Of a DNA stretch of 64,000 nt, positions 51,262 to 63,000 are shown one piece after another. The DNA is from Mesostigma viride (lineage: Eukaryota > Streptophyta > Mesostigmatophyceae > Mesostigmatales > Mesostigmataceae): contig RPFO01000161.1 of the NCBI GenBank assembly GCA_009746045.1, positions 2,501-66,500 on the forward strand. Direction: 5' to 3'. The notes beneath the pieces were generated by a model. That model made no database searches, was not told the origin of the DNA, and saw only the letters and a list, made by a program, of their open reading frames with translations. The first letter of the stretch is position 1, and each line of letters starts with the position of its first letter. The position numbers were made by a program, and so were the translations under genes.

Positions 51262-53145
51262 CTGGGGGGCCAGGGCAGCACCAGGACCACGAGGCAGGGG
51301 GCAGAACCAGGGGCAGGGCAGCACACACGTACACACGCACACACCAACACACACAACACCACACCACGCACACACAAACAGGAACTTTGGTCAGGTCCAG
51401 GTCCAAGTCCACGGGCACCAGTAGGGGCAGGAGTGGGGGCTGGAGTAGGGGCAGGAGTAGGGGCAGGAATAGGGGCAGGAGTAGGGGCAGGAGTAGGGGC
51501 ATGGGGAAGAGCTCGGATACAAAGAGGGGATGTCCGGTGGCTTTGGTGCGACCCTGTGGGCTAAAGGATGGGACAGCAAAACGGTCAGACAAGCAGGCAC
51601 CTAACAGACAGGGTGAAATTAAGAAAGTGAACCAATGAAATTAAGAAAGTGAACCTTAGGAAAAAAGGAGGCGAAATATACTGCGAGGGGAGGAAGAAGG
51701 GCGGGGGGGCGGGGGGAGAGGGGGGGGGGGGGGGATAGCACTTTTAATACAACACAAGGCATTGGTTGACAGTTCCTCTCATCTCTTCATGGTGACGCAT
51801 CCAGGCTCAAACACCCAGAAGGCAGAGTGTGGGTGTTTGTAACATGCCTGATGAATGCAGGAAAAGGACTTTTCGCTTAAGTGACAATTGACTACTGGAA
51901 GTTGGACAGAAGACCAGGATGCATTCACCCCACTAACGGGCGCGTACCTAAAAAAGCTTACCGCTATATACATGACCAACCAGTGGTGAGTGGGCTGACT
52001 TTGAGTGCAAAATATGCCGCTGCAAAGACATGCCATTGCATAGAGGACGCCTTCAACTGGACTAAAATCATATCGTTAAGGATCCATGTGATGTCTGCTG
52101 TGCCCTGAGAAGTGCACACTGCGCAGAAAAATGGCTTTTGGGTGCTGTAAACTACCATGGTTCAACAGGCAGAATCCCACAATCACACCCTTACCCCCAA
52201 ACTCTCCCTGGCATCGCCACCATCATCCCAGCGATAAAGATCTCCAAAGTACTACGATAAGAGCTAGTTCTGACTACAATAAAACTGCTCCACTACGAAG
52301 AGAGACTATTCATGAGCAATAACATTCGCAGCAGGTAGTCTGATGACTCATAAAATTGTATCGGTGACACATAACCCATGGGCACACGGGATATGGCATT
52401 CATACCTTTCCACAGAAATCGCAAAAGTACTTCGAGCGCTGGCTGACTTCACTCTTCTTCACCTGCTTACGGAGACTGGCTCCGTAGCGAGTACCTGCAT
52501 GGCACGGAATGGGGGGGGAAGGCAACCATGTTACCATTAGCCGACGCGACACAGAAACGCCCAATAAAAAGGTTGCGCATGGGCGAAAAAAAATTCAGCG
52601 CAGACAAAAATAAGAAAAGAATACGTACCATACTTTCCGACGATCCCAGCCTTCTTCGTACGCTTCGTCTGCAGGATGCAGAGCAACGCGCCACAAACAC
52701 ACGTACCCAGAAAGGACTAAGACCCACGAAAGCGCATATGTGACCACAACTAGGCCTACCATCGTTGACAGAACTTCCATCCGATAAGCTAGTTGCAATC
52801 CACTAGGCACGCGCATTTTCCAGGGCAGCAGCAAGGCGCTGCCTGTAGCCTCGGCGATATGTTGTCTACGCATAATACCGGCGGTCTCGAATACTGGCAT
52901 CATATTTCCATCCTGCTCATGTCCACGAAATCTTCTGGTCATCTTGCTAACTTTGTCGACGTCACCCAAGGTTAAGCATTTGCCGAGGTCACTTGACTAC
53001 CAAATCCAGCTATTCCAACATAGAACGCAGCCATAGCTGCCCCGTCCAGTATAACTCCAAATCTACGCATACCAAACCAAATATTCTAATTGTAGAAGAA
53101 AAAATCGTAACAACCGCGCAAACTAAACTCTTAGATGCTCACCAT
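51115..53145 (-). CDS. RPL37A: 60S ribosomal protein eL43 (L37a)
   Basis: Four coding exons, in phase with GT-AG introns, give a 92-aa protein, the standard length of eL43. Exon 1 is the ATG alone (53143-53145). Exon 2 (52629-52668) gives [14 protein letters not shown] and exon 3 (52406-52494) [20 protein letters not shown]...KYFCDFCGK. Exon 4 (51115-51261) gives [16 protein letters not shown]...[10 protein letters not shown]...[15 protein letters not shown] and TAG. The zinc ribbon CxxC...CxxC (CDFC, CRDC) is complete. eL43 is a structural protein of the large cytosolic subunit near the E site. The C-terminal half matches the plant form. Transcribed divergently from the RHD3-like gene. Confidence 0.97.
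51320..51735. repeat. CA-rich, GTAGGGGCAGGA and poly-G repeats, RPL37A intron 3
   Basis: CACACA tract (51325-51380), a 12-bp (GTAGGGGCAGGA)n array (51421-51505) and poly-G (51700-51735). Another example of simple repeats filling an intron. Confidence 0.85.
52406..52494 (-). CDS. RPL37A: RPL37A exon 3
   Basis: ATGCAG|GTACTC to AAAG|GTATGA; 89 nt, phase 1 to 0. Carries the first zinc-binding CxxC. Confidence 0.97.
52629..52668 (-). CDS. RPL37A: RPL37A exon 2
   Basis: CTGCAG|ACGAAG to TATG|GTACGT; 40 nt, phase 0 to 1. Confidence 0.96.
53143..53145 (-). CDS. RPL37A: RPL37A exon 1 (ATG only)
   Basis: ATG|GTGAGC: the intron begins directly after the start codon, as is common for ribosomal protein genes. 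Confidence 0.9.
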
Positions 53146-53912
53146 TTTCGGTGATGGAGGGACGAGAGGGCAATGGGAAGCCGACTGAGAGAGGAGGAAT
53201 GGCAGCCTGCCTCCGCCGTCTTGTTCGTTTCCCGGTCAGTCACGATGCTAGGGCGGAGCGTCGCGCCGGCTGCGACAGTTTGCAGCCTAAGTCTTTCGGG
53301 CAAAGGCTCGAGGAAGGACACAGGACAGAAACTCCAACTACAATCCTGTAGATTCTCAATTCTCAGGTCTGCTACCAAGTTTGAACCATAAACGGGAGAC
53401 AAAACTGGAATGTTCTACAAATTTAGACGGAATTTCGCTAGTAGCTTCGCAGCCAGGGCAATGGTTTGGCGCGGCGGGCAAAAGGTGTAAAGTGTGAACC
53501 GCGCGTGGCGTCGCGTCGCGTTGCCTTGCAAAGTGCCCCCAGGCTCTGTCCGTTCACCAGGCAATTAAATTTTATTCTTTCGTCGGACTTCGGCGGTCAT
53601 ACTGTATAATAATTCTGCCAGCCCAGATCACCGTCCCCAATACAAACCTTGAAAGTTCGCGCTGCACTGTGCTCTCTTGTCGGAGCAACGACAGCATGCT
53701 GCTCGCGTGTCGCGGGCTCTGGCATGCAATCTCTACATCTTCGTAATTGACAGCCGATGAAGGAAACGATGGCAGGTCGCTTTTAATCCCGGCGATTCCA
53801 AAACGCCCGCGATGCAATCGTAAAAGTCTCTGGGCTTGCTGTGGATGTTTAGGGCCTTTTCGCTTGTTACCACTCATTGATGCCGCTTCTGTCTTAAATC
53901 AGCAGAGCAACC
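53146..53912. promoter_or_regulatory. Shared upstream region of RPL37A and RHD3-like gene
   Basis: 767 bp separate the two divergent start codons, so both promoters and 5' UTRs lie here. A GCG-rich stretch (53465-53520) stands near the middle. I found no TATA box that I would assign with confidence. Confidence 0.6.
53572..53877 (-). CDS. Small uncharacterised open frame between divergent genes
   Basis: 101 codons, ATG at 53877 and only 35 bp from the RHD3-like start codon in the opposite direction. The predicted peptide starts MSGNKRKGPKHPQQAQRLLR, is basic, and ends in a hydrophobic then charged tail. No domain was recognised. It would overlap the promoter of the RHD3-like gene, so it may be chance. 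Its composition looks somewhat coding-like. Confidence 0.25.
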   Translation of the reverse strand: MSGNKRKGPKHPQQAQRLLRLHRGRFGIAGIKSDLPSFPSSAVNYEDVEIACQSPRHASSMLSLLRQESTVQRELSRFVLGTVIWAGRIIIQYDRRSPTKE

Positions 53913-54048
53913 ATGTCGCATCTGCAGCTGATAGATGGCGATGGCCATTTTGACGACCATGGGTTGGCAAAGTTTGTGAAGAGAATTGGCCTCCCTGAGC
54001 GTCGCATGAACTACAACGTTGTAGCCATAATGGGTCCGCAAAGTAGCG
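53913..54048 (+). CDS. RHD3: RHD3-like exon 1
   Basis: ATG to AGCG|GTAAGG, 136 nt, phase 0 to 1; ends inside the P-loop (GPQSSG). The start matches the length of other family members before LIDGDG. Confidence 0.92.
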
Positions 54049-57000
54049 GTAAGGCTCGTTCGCGGGAGACTTATATCCGGTTTGAGTTTATGCGGACCTG
54101 CATGGGCCCTGAACGCGTTGGTTTAGGCATTGGGATGTTTTCCTCTTGTGGAAATCATCGAATGTAAACTGCCGCAAACGATTTGGCGACATGGCGGCTG
54201 AAAATGCTGACTAGGTTCCATGCTGCCCACTTCATGCCTGTGTGGAATTGCCTCGTGTCGTCTACTGGTTTACAACGCCGTGACAGGGAAGAGCACGCTG
54301 TTGAATAGCATTTTTGGAACGGGATTCACAGAGATGGACGCTTATGCTGGAAGGTGCGGCGCGATGGTTGGAATTGGTCATGCGCAAGTGTTGTATCGGC
54401 CATGCTTGGTGTCGCAATACAAGTAGTTTGTTTCCCATGTGTCAGCTAATCTGACGCTGGCTGACCGTCAGCAAGGCTGTCTCACTGTAGGAGAGGTAAC
54501 GGTACAAAGCCTGGCTTTATTCAACTTGCGTGTTTTTGTGGAAGGTCCAGCCTTGTGGCACAAAGCTAAGCATTCCTCCCCCCCCTGCCCCTCTGCCAGT
54601 TCCACCCTCCCATCCAACCCCCCTTTTCTTCACTTCATACCCGCTCCCCGTTACCCCCTCGCCTTAGTAATTTGGATTGGAGACTGCTTTCTGGATCATC
54701 TGGTTGGTCGCTTGGCCATGGCAACCATAGCAGGCTGAATCTATTTGAGTATACCCCTGGATAGGTCCTAGTTTAAGCGTCCCGGTCACTTCCTTTTATC
54801 GCATGCCTCGGGCCTGCCAACGTTCATTCCACGGGCTGGCCAACCTACCTCGCCCATCTCGTAGCGCGTGCAAGGCACAAATGTGTCTAGGCTGCGCCAT
54901 GGGCTGAATCAGAGTTGGTTAAGGTCAATACGGCCCTTCTACTTCTTCTGCCACATCTAAGTATTATACAGCTAGTCCCTCCCCCCCATCGTTTAAGATT
55001 CTCATGTTCAAGACCTTGGATTTTGGAATTTCTGGTTTAAGATCGCAGGGCTGGGTTTGGGCAAAAAGATCTTAAAGTAGGTACAAAAGGCTGCTAAGTC
55101 CTGGTCAGTGGTACGCGATATAGACTAGTCAGTGGTACGCGATATAGACTAGTCAGTGGTAGGCGATATAGACTAGTCAGTGGTACGCGATATAGACTAG
55201 TCAGTGGTACGTGATATAGATTATGCACTCAGGTTTACCGACTCATGTTTAAAATCCTACAGCTCTCGACTTTTGATTGTCAGTCCTGGATGCAATTTCC
55301 CAGCCCCTGTTCGGTCGGACCCCACTCTTAAACATGGAGCGGGGGGGGGGGGAGTGTACTATACAGCTCGTATGTATAGGTCCATAGGGGACATCCGTCG
55401 GGCACGAACTCAGCCACTGCGGCTGTGGAAAATGGGGCCCGCGGTGGTGGGTTGTATCCAGTGGGTGTATCAATCACGTTATCAATGATCTATAACGTGG
55501 CTTATATCGAGTTATCGTGGCCCACCGCCTAAGTAGCAGTCGAATGGGGTGCCTAGCATACATGTGTGCCTAGCATCCTAGCATGCAGGTGATTAAGAAC
55601 TTTGGCTGGGGACAACGCAGGCTTTTGCAACGTGTCCGCATCCTTGAGCTGGCCAGCGGGCACCGCCGATACTCTGGGCATGGGTTTTGCGTCGCAGCCA
55701 CGTTTGGATGGTTGGCTGTCAATGGCAAGCGCAGCCGGTGCCTGCTATGTGCACGGCATACTTGCCGTGATCCCCGGATTGCAACGTGTGACTGGTGCCT
55801 TGTGGCACCCTTCTTGTGGAACCCATTCCTGGGAAAAGGGGTCATGTACTGTTGAAATGGGGCTATGTAATTCGTTAGGTTGTGGCGTACAGTTAGGACG
55901 GAACAGGGGTCATGTAATCCACCCCATGTCACCCCACGTCTACTACACTAGGGCCTACAATAATTACGGTTGGCTCACGATACTCCTTTTTGGCTCGCAA
56001 TAATGTTTCATCCTGCCGCTTGTCACCGTGTGCTATACGGTGTGCTTGTTTGTGTACTAGTATAGGCTACACAACATAGTATAGGCTACACGATATTCTC
56101 GTGTTGCCCACCTGTTTATCACCATGGCGGTGTTTTGCCATGACCAGCAGCAGCTGCCTGTAGCCTTTGTTTCGCCTGGTCACTGGCTCCCTCAGCTAAT
56201 GTAATGTAAGCCCGCAGTCACGGTGGCTCCTTGGTCACTCCTGTCGCTCACTCACCGGCCGGTGTCACTCGGCCGGTCATTTTTGTGCCCAAATTTCCTT
56301 GGGAGCTGTGCATTGTCTTCTAGACTGCGCACGTGATGGCCCGTGATGTAGTTATCCCATACTTTGCCATCCAATGCTCGACTACATTTAATATAAGGCT
56401 TAACTTCCATCATCCAACGCTTCCATTCTGTGGGCACCCATGTCTTGTACGCACTCCCTGGACAACAACCCCATCCCCCCCCCCTGCAGGAGCCAGACCA
56501 CGCGCGGCGTCTGGCTGGAGCAGGCGGAGGGGATCCAGCCGTGCACGCTCGTGTTTGACCTCGAGGGCAACGACAGCAGCGAGCGGGGGGAGGTGAGGAG
56601 CGGGGGGGCAGTCGATTAGGGGGCAAGTGGTGGAGTGGTTATCATGTGCGGGGGGTAGGCAAGGAAAAGTAATGTGAAGTCTTGGAAAGTCTTGGAAAAT
56701 AATGGGGAGTAATGTAAAGTGATGTGAAGGGATGGGATGTGAGGTACAACGGTACAAGTTGTTGCATGTGTGGGCTGAAGAACGCAGGGGAGGGGAAGTA
56801 ACGGATCATCTGTGGTCTTGTGGTCTGGGCAGCAGTCTGTCAGGTGGGCAGGTGGGCTGCAATAAGTGAAACTTGGATGCTGAGTGTCTAGGAAGGAAAG
56901 TCCAGCCGCTAGGAAAGAAGGTTTTACCATAGGGATGATAGGATAGTATAGGACTGTGTACTAAAGGATAATATTCTACTACTATACTGTTATAGTAGTG

Positions 57001-60000
57001 TAGTATAGTATAGTACGCTATTCTATACCATTTGATGACAGCACACGTGGAGGTTTTTTCGCGTTTGAGGCCTCACCTTGGCTTTTCCTGGTGGCTTTGT
57101 TGATGCTGTTTGCATTTGCTTGAGGATCGGCAATTTCAAGGTTTGGAAACGATTCCCGCTGCAGACTTCGGTGTCAACTCTTACGAGTCAAAGCGATGCC
57201 AATCATTCCGGTGGTTTGCGTCCCCTTGGCTGTGTTTCGGCTTCAGTATTTTAGAGCGTTATCAGCGCAGTGTCATTGATTATAAGCTTGATGTGATTGT
57301 AAAGCTGCATTGTAAGGAGTAATGGGTGTCTTTGTTTTAATATAGAGAACCATGCTACTGCTGTTAGAGGAGTAATGGGTGTCTTTGTTTTAATATAGAG
57401 AACCATGCTACTGCTGTTAGAGGAGTAATGGGTGTCTTTGTTAAAATATAGATGACCCTGTTACTGCTGTTAGGTCATAGGTGACAATGGTACTGTCTTT
57501 GTTTGACTATAGATAACAATATCACTGGAATAGCGTCTGTTAAGTCGTATTTGTCGATCACTTATTGAAAGAGTTAATGTCCTTTCTGCTTGTGCGCATC
57601 TGAGATCTCAATCCCCCATGTGGGTGTGTGCTATGTGCAGGATGGCGCCTCCTTTGAGCGTCAGATCGCACTGCTGGCGCTCGCCGTTTCCGACACGCTG
57701 CTGGTGAACATGTGGGTCGATGGCTTCTGGCGCATGCATGCATGCATGCTGGATGTTCCCATTAGCACCACACGCATGCTGGATTTATTAATTCATTTAC
57801 ACGTAACTGCGTCACATGAGCGCAAGTCCTCAGGGAAATGAATATGGGATGGGGTGGATGGATGGAGGTAGCTATCTAGTTCCTAGTTACAGGGTTGCGG
57901 GCACCACGGCTGCTATCTAATCGCTATGCATGCCAAACTTGGTCACACACGGAGAGCGTGCTGGATATTCATAGAGTATCACATGGGCTCTATTCATAGA
58001 GTATCACATGGGCTCTATCTATGTACCTCATTTTATCGCACACATGCGTCGAGCACTCGGGAAGACCCTCGAGATAACGTGGATTTTAAAAATTGGTGGC
58101 TTTATGTCAATCATTCCAGTCATCTTGTCTGCCTGGTCAGTTGTCGATCATTCCCCTGTCCAGCTGTCTTCACCCTCCTGTATGTTCCCCTACCGCCGCC
58201 ATCACACCGCCACCATTACACCGCCACCATTACAACCGCCACCTCCCTCTTATCGCCACCACCATTTGGTCATGGCTAAATAGATATGCCAAGTAATTTT
58301 GCTTCTCTTTTTCCACATGCTCATGTTTGATGTCATGGAGGGCAGAGAGTTTGCCATGGCTCTCTCGATGCGACCATCCATGGAGAGTGACCAATACAAA
58401 TTTTAGATGGTGGTCCTAACGGCCAGCAACAATGGGTACTTTTGAGCAGACCAGTTCCACTGAGGGCAGCAGAGGGAGAAGAGTCCCGAGGAGCCTTGAA
58501 GTATGCATACGTTTGTGAGGTGGCGTTGTGTAAACCTCGCACACGTCCCGTGGCGGTGTATGAGCCAGGCATCATCCTATGCCTCTGTCCCATCAAATCC
58601 TCCGCTTTGATGCTTAGGTGGGTTTTAAGGCCGAGGGGATAACCAGGTAAGGATGGCAAAAGTGGCACTCGACACGACCGATGACGTCAGCGCGTCGCAT
58701 CTCCCACCCGCGATTCTTTCCTGCGGATGGATATTATCTGACGAGCTGGGCTGCTGTGGGCCTATGTGTGCTGGTTTGGGGCTGACCTGGGCTGACAGGT
58801 GGTGCCACGACATCGGCAGGGAACACGCGTCCAACAAGCCCCTGCTACGGATAGTCTTCCAGGCAAGTCTCAAACCTTCGTCCCTCCCTCCTCCCATACA
58901 TCGTACGTATGGACAGTTTTCCTCCTTCCTCCTTGCTCCCTATTGCCTCCTCCCTCTTTCCTCCCTCGTCTCTCACTCCCTCGCTCCCCTCCTGTTTCTG
59001 ATACTCGATCCCAGTAGTTTGGACATGGTTAGACTGCCTGGCGATAGAGGGCCGTGCGATGGGCCCGGAGATACAGCAAGTTGACAGAGGTGATGGCGGT
59101 CGCGCTCGCGGGGCCCCTGCCGGACCTCTAGTATAGTCTAACAGGCCGGGGGGATCCCAGTACTCAGCTGTGATCTCTGCCGCAGTGCACGTTTGTTTTC
59201 CCTTGCCTCGCTCCCAGTCCGCTCGGTGGTTGCCCGGCGTTGTCCGCGGTGTTATGGTAATTCGCGTGCCTGTGGGCGAGAAGTGTCTGTGGGCGAGAAG
59301 TGTCTGTGGGCGAGAAGTGAGCTTTTCCCTCATTATGCGCAGTGGACGAGGACGAAATCCACCCAGCTGGCTCGCGTGGATGTGTTCGCAGCATACATCA
59401 GCCGCATTGTTGACGCTGTTGTCCTGTTTGTTTCCTGGTGTTGACAGTTGTTGTCCTGTTGGTTTCCTGGTGTTGACGCTGTTGTTGTCCTGTTTGTTTC
59501 CTGGTGTTGACGCTGTTGTTGTCCTGTTTGTTTCCTGGTGTTGACGCTGTTGTTGTCCTGTTTGTTTCCTGGTGTTGACGCTGTTGTTGTCCTGTTGGTT
59601 TCCTGGTGTTGACGCTGTTGTTGTCCTGTTTGTTTCCTGGTGTTGACGCTGTTGTTGTCCTGTTTGTTTCCTGGTGTTGACACTGTTGTTGTCCTGTTTG
59701 TTTCCTGGTGTTGACGCTGTTGTGTACTTGTACTCATCCAACTCAAGGCATGCTATTCTGCATGAGGACCCCAACAAGTATTTTTGGGATGCCCTTTGGT
59801 TTTTTAAAGTGATTCTTTTGCCAGTGGGGGGTTCGGGGGTTTAGGGAACGGGGGGGCGGGGGGGCGGGGGGCGTGTCGTTTGGTTGCTGCCATTGGAAGG
59901 CTGCTTTTGCGTGGATGCACCTTTTTCTTCCCCTCAATTACCTCTGACGCGTACATTCTATTTTTTCAAGCTATTTTTTTAAGCTATGCCTTTGATCAGC

Positions 60001-63000
60001 TTAGCTTGCCGTGCGTAGCGCGCATCAAACGGTGTGTGCATGTACTTTTGTGTTTCCTGCTGTGGTTTTCAAATAATGCATATTAGAATGTGTGGTGTGT
60101 GTGTGTGTTCATTCAGAGAGTTGGCTTTTTTCACTGCATCATTCCAACAAATATTAGAGTAGCTTTGAATGCCTAGTCTGACTGCCTCCCTCTCCTGCCT
60201 CCCTTGTTGCCTAACAACCACACCCACTTGTTGCCTGAAACCCACACCCATTGTTGCCTGAAATAACCCACACCCACCAGGTGTACCTGCGGATGATCTC
60301 CCCACGCCGCACGACGCTGCTCTTCGTGGTGCGCGACAAGACCAAGGTACGGTGCCCCGAATTCATTCATAGTATCCATAGAGTCTTATCGTATCTCCCT
60401 TAGTCATTCATTCCGTACAGTCCATGGGTACTAATATGTTGTTCACTGTTCATCATATTCAATAGTAGTCAACGGCTCTGATCCAGAGTCAATCCATAGT
60501 TTCGATATGTGGCTTGAACTTGATCCCATTTGTGGCCCCTTTTTACATATCCTCCCCACAAAGGTATGTTCTTAGTTAATGGCCCCTTTCTGCTAGTGAT
60601 AGTGGGTAAATCCATCGCCCCTTTCCCCTCCCCGTTCTGTTTCCCTTGGCCCTGCAGCACGGCCGCATCTTCTCCTTCCGCTCAGGGCTTCTGTTATCTG
60701 CGTAGTGTGCCCCTTTGCCCCTCATTATACCTTCCCATCCTTCCTCCCCCCCCCCCCCCCTCCTGTGTATCTCCCTGGGGAGTGGCGTCACATCCCTCTA
60801 GACCAAGGTAGGCGCTATGCGAGCTGGGTCGGTGCGTTGAGCCTCGGACCTCGCCGTGACTTGTCAACCACCTTACTTGTTGCACGGAAATCAGAAGCAG
60901 CCGCACAAGGTTGTTCCTTGCTTAACAGCTTTTGCTTGCTTGGAAATGCGCCTCAGGTTGGTTCTTTAATTTTTTTTTTCCAAGGTTGGATCTTGTGAGT
61001 TTGGCTCATTTGTGTTTCCCTTGCCATGTGACTATGCATCCACATCAAAACATAAAATATAACTTCCATAGAAAAAAAAATCATAACATCCATCCATCCT
61101 CAATGCCCGTCAGAAGACCAGTCCTTCCTTTCCTGTCTCTGTCTCCCCCCCCCCCTCCCCCGGGCCCCCATTCCCTTACTTCCATGCCTCTGCATATCCC
61201 CCTTGCCCTTTGTTTTCGCCAATGCTACCTTCTGCCTGTTTCTAGCTCTGGTCTTCCTAACCGGCCGCTTCTTCTATGCGCCTTTTCTTTCTTCCTTTCT
61301 TGCTTTCTTATCTCGGGGGGGGGGGGGGGGGGGGCGCATTCTCGCTGTGATTGGGCGGCAGACGCCCATGGACAAGCTGGAGCCCATCCTGCGCAACGAC
61401 ATCCAGCAGATTTGGCGCGGCATCGCAAAACCGGACAGCTTCAAGGACACCAGCCTGGAAGATTTCTTCGAGGTAGGACTAGCAGTTGCTGGTGGAAAGT
61501 CAATTTTTCAGCTAGCTTGTGCTTTAGGTAGGTGTTGTGGTGCAGTGCCACATTCCTTGTCGTCTGTGCCGACATGATGCCGTTCTAAACATGAAGCCTC
61601 CCGTTTTTCCAAGACAAAATGTTCTTGTTCTTTTACTCCAGTAACCCTTTCATGTTTGTTTCCCTGTTTTGGGTGTTCAGGTCATTGTGACGGCTGTGGA
61701 CAACTACGAAGAAAAACCAGAGAGCTTCAAGGAGCAGGTAATGTAGTGGAAACTGGGGTGCCTGGCTGTTTAGGATTTCCAACTACAACCTCACTAGTGT
61801 CCACAGAATGCCTGCTTGCAATCGATTGTGACTTGGTCCTGCAATCGAATATGACTGGGTGCGCTGGCCCCACTAGCAAAAGGTGTGTATATTTTCACAG
61901 TCGGATAAAGATTAGGTCGTATAAAGATAGATCTTCTTTCTCAGATTTCTGGCCTGCGCTGGTTGTCTCGTTGAAATTTATCGTGTCAGGAGCAGGCCGT
62001 AATTACCCCTGTACAAATGCGGTGGAATCAAGACTGGCAATCATCACATGCATGCGTTCGAGACATTCCCTCTGCTGTGACTCTGGGCATTAGAGAGCCC
62101 CTTTCGTTCGGGGTGCCAAGGGCACCAAGTTTGTCAGATTTCAGGGTCACCGGGTCCTGCCGGATGCCAGTGCTGTGCTGCTAGTGGTGCAATACCAGAG
62201 GCGCGTCACCAGTGGAGGCATTTTGCAAATGTGCCGGATGCCAGCAGCTGATCGGCACTTGGATTGTTTCCAGGGTCTATGTAATAGGCTGGTTTTATGG
62301 GGCCAGCAGAGCCTTGGTTTGGCTGTCTGCACTAAATACACATTTTGCGTATCTGTACATCTTCCATGCTACTCAGGCCTAGACGGTGGAGCTGGGGGAG
62401 TGATTGGGTGAATGCAAGGGGAGTGTTGGGTGGATGCAAATCGGTGTGACCACACTCATTACTCATAATCCCTGGCTGTCCTGCTTTTCTACAAATATGC
62501 TCCAGTGAACACACAACTAGGCAGCGGAGCTGCTTGAGCGTTTGCATGGCCTTGTAGTGCTGTAAACGCACTCGTATGAATTCATGGGTGTCACATTCCC
62601 TTTCCGATATGTTCTGTTCGGCTCAAACGGCGGAGCTGAGGGAGCGCTTGCCACTAATAACACATATTAGTCTATCAAGCCAAGCACACGTTGATGCGTG
62701 GTCATCCCATTTTGCGTCTATTTCTCGTCGATCATGCATCTATGGCCGCAGTCGGCGGAGCTACGGTAGTGCTTGCTGAACAAACTAGTTGACCCATCAT
62801 GTTTTGTTCGCACAGGCTTGTCTGTGTTCGTATCGATCTCTCCTCTGCTTGCCCTTGCCTCTATGGCCCAGACGGCAGAGCTACAGGAGCTTTTGCATGG
62901 TCCCATATTGCTGTGGGCGCACTCAAATCAACTCATGGGTGTGGAAACTTCTTTCCAATCTGCTCTGTGCTCAGACGGCGGAGCTGAGGGAGCGCTTCAG

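Noticed and set aside
58845-59777. 310-codon minus frame with Gln/Asn/Thr repeats
   Set aside because: It reflects the 34-bp minisatellite in an intron of the plus-strand GTPase gene.
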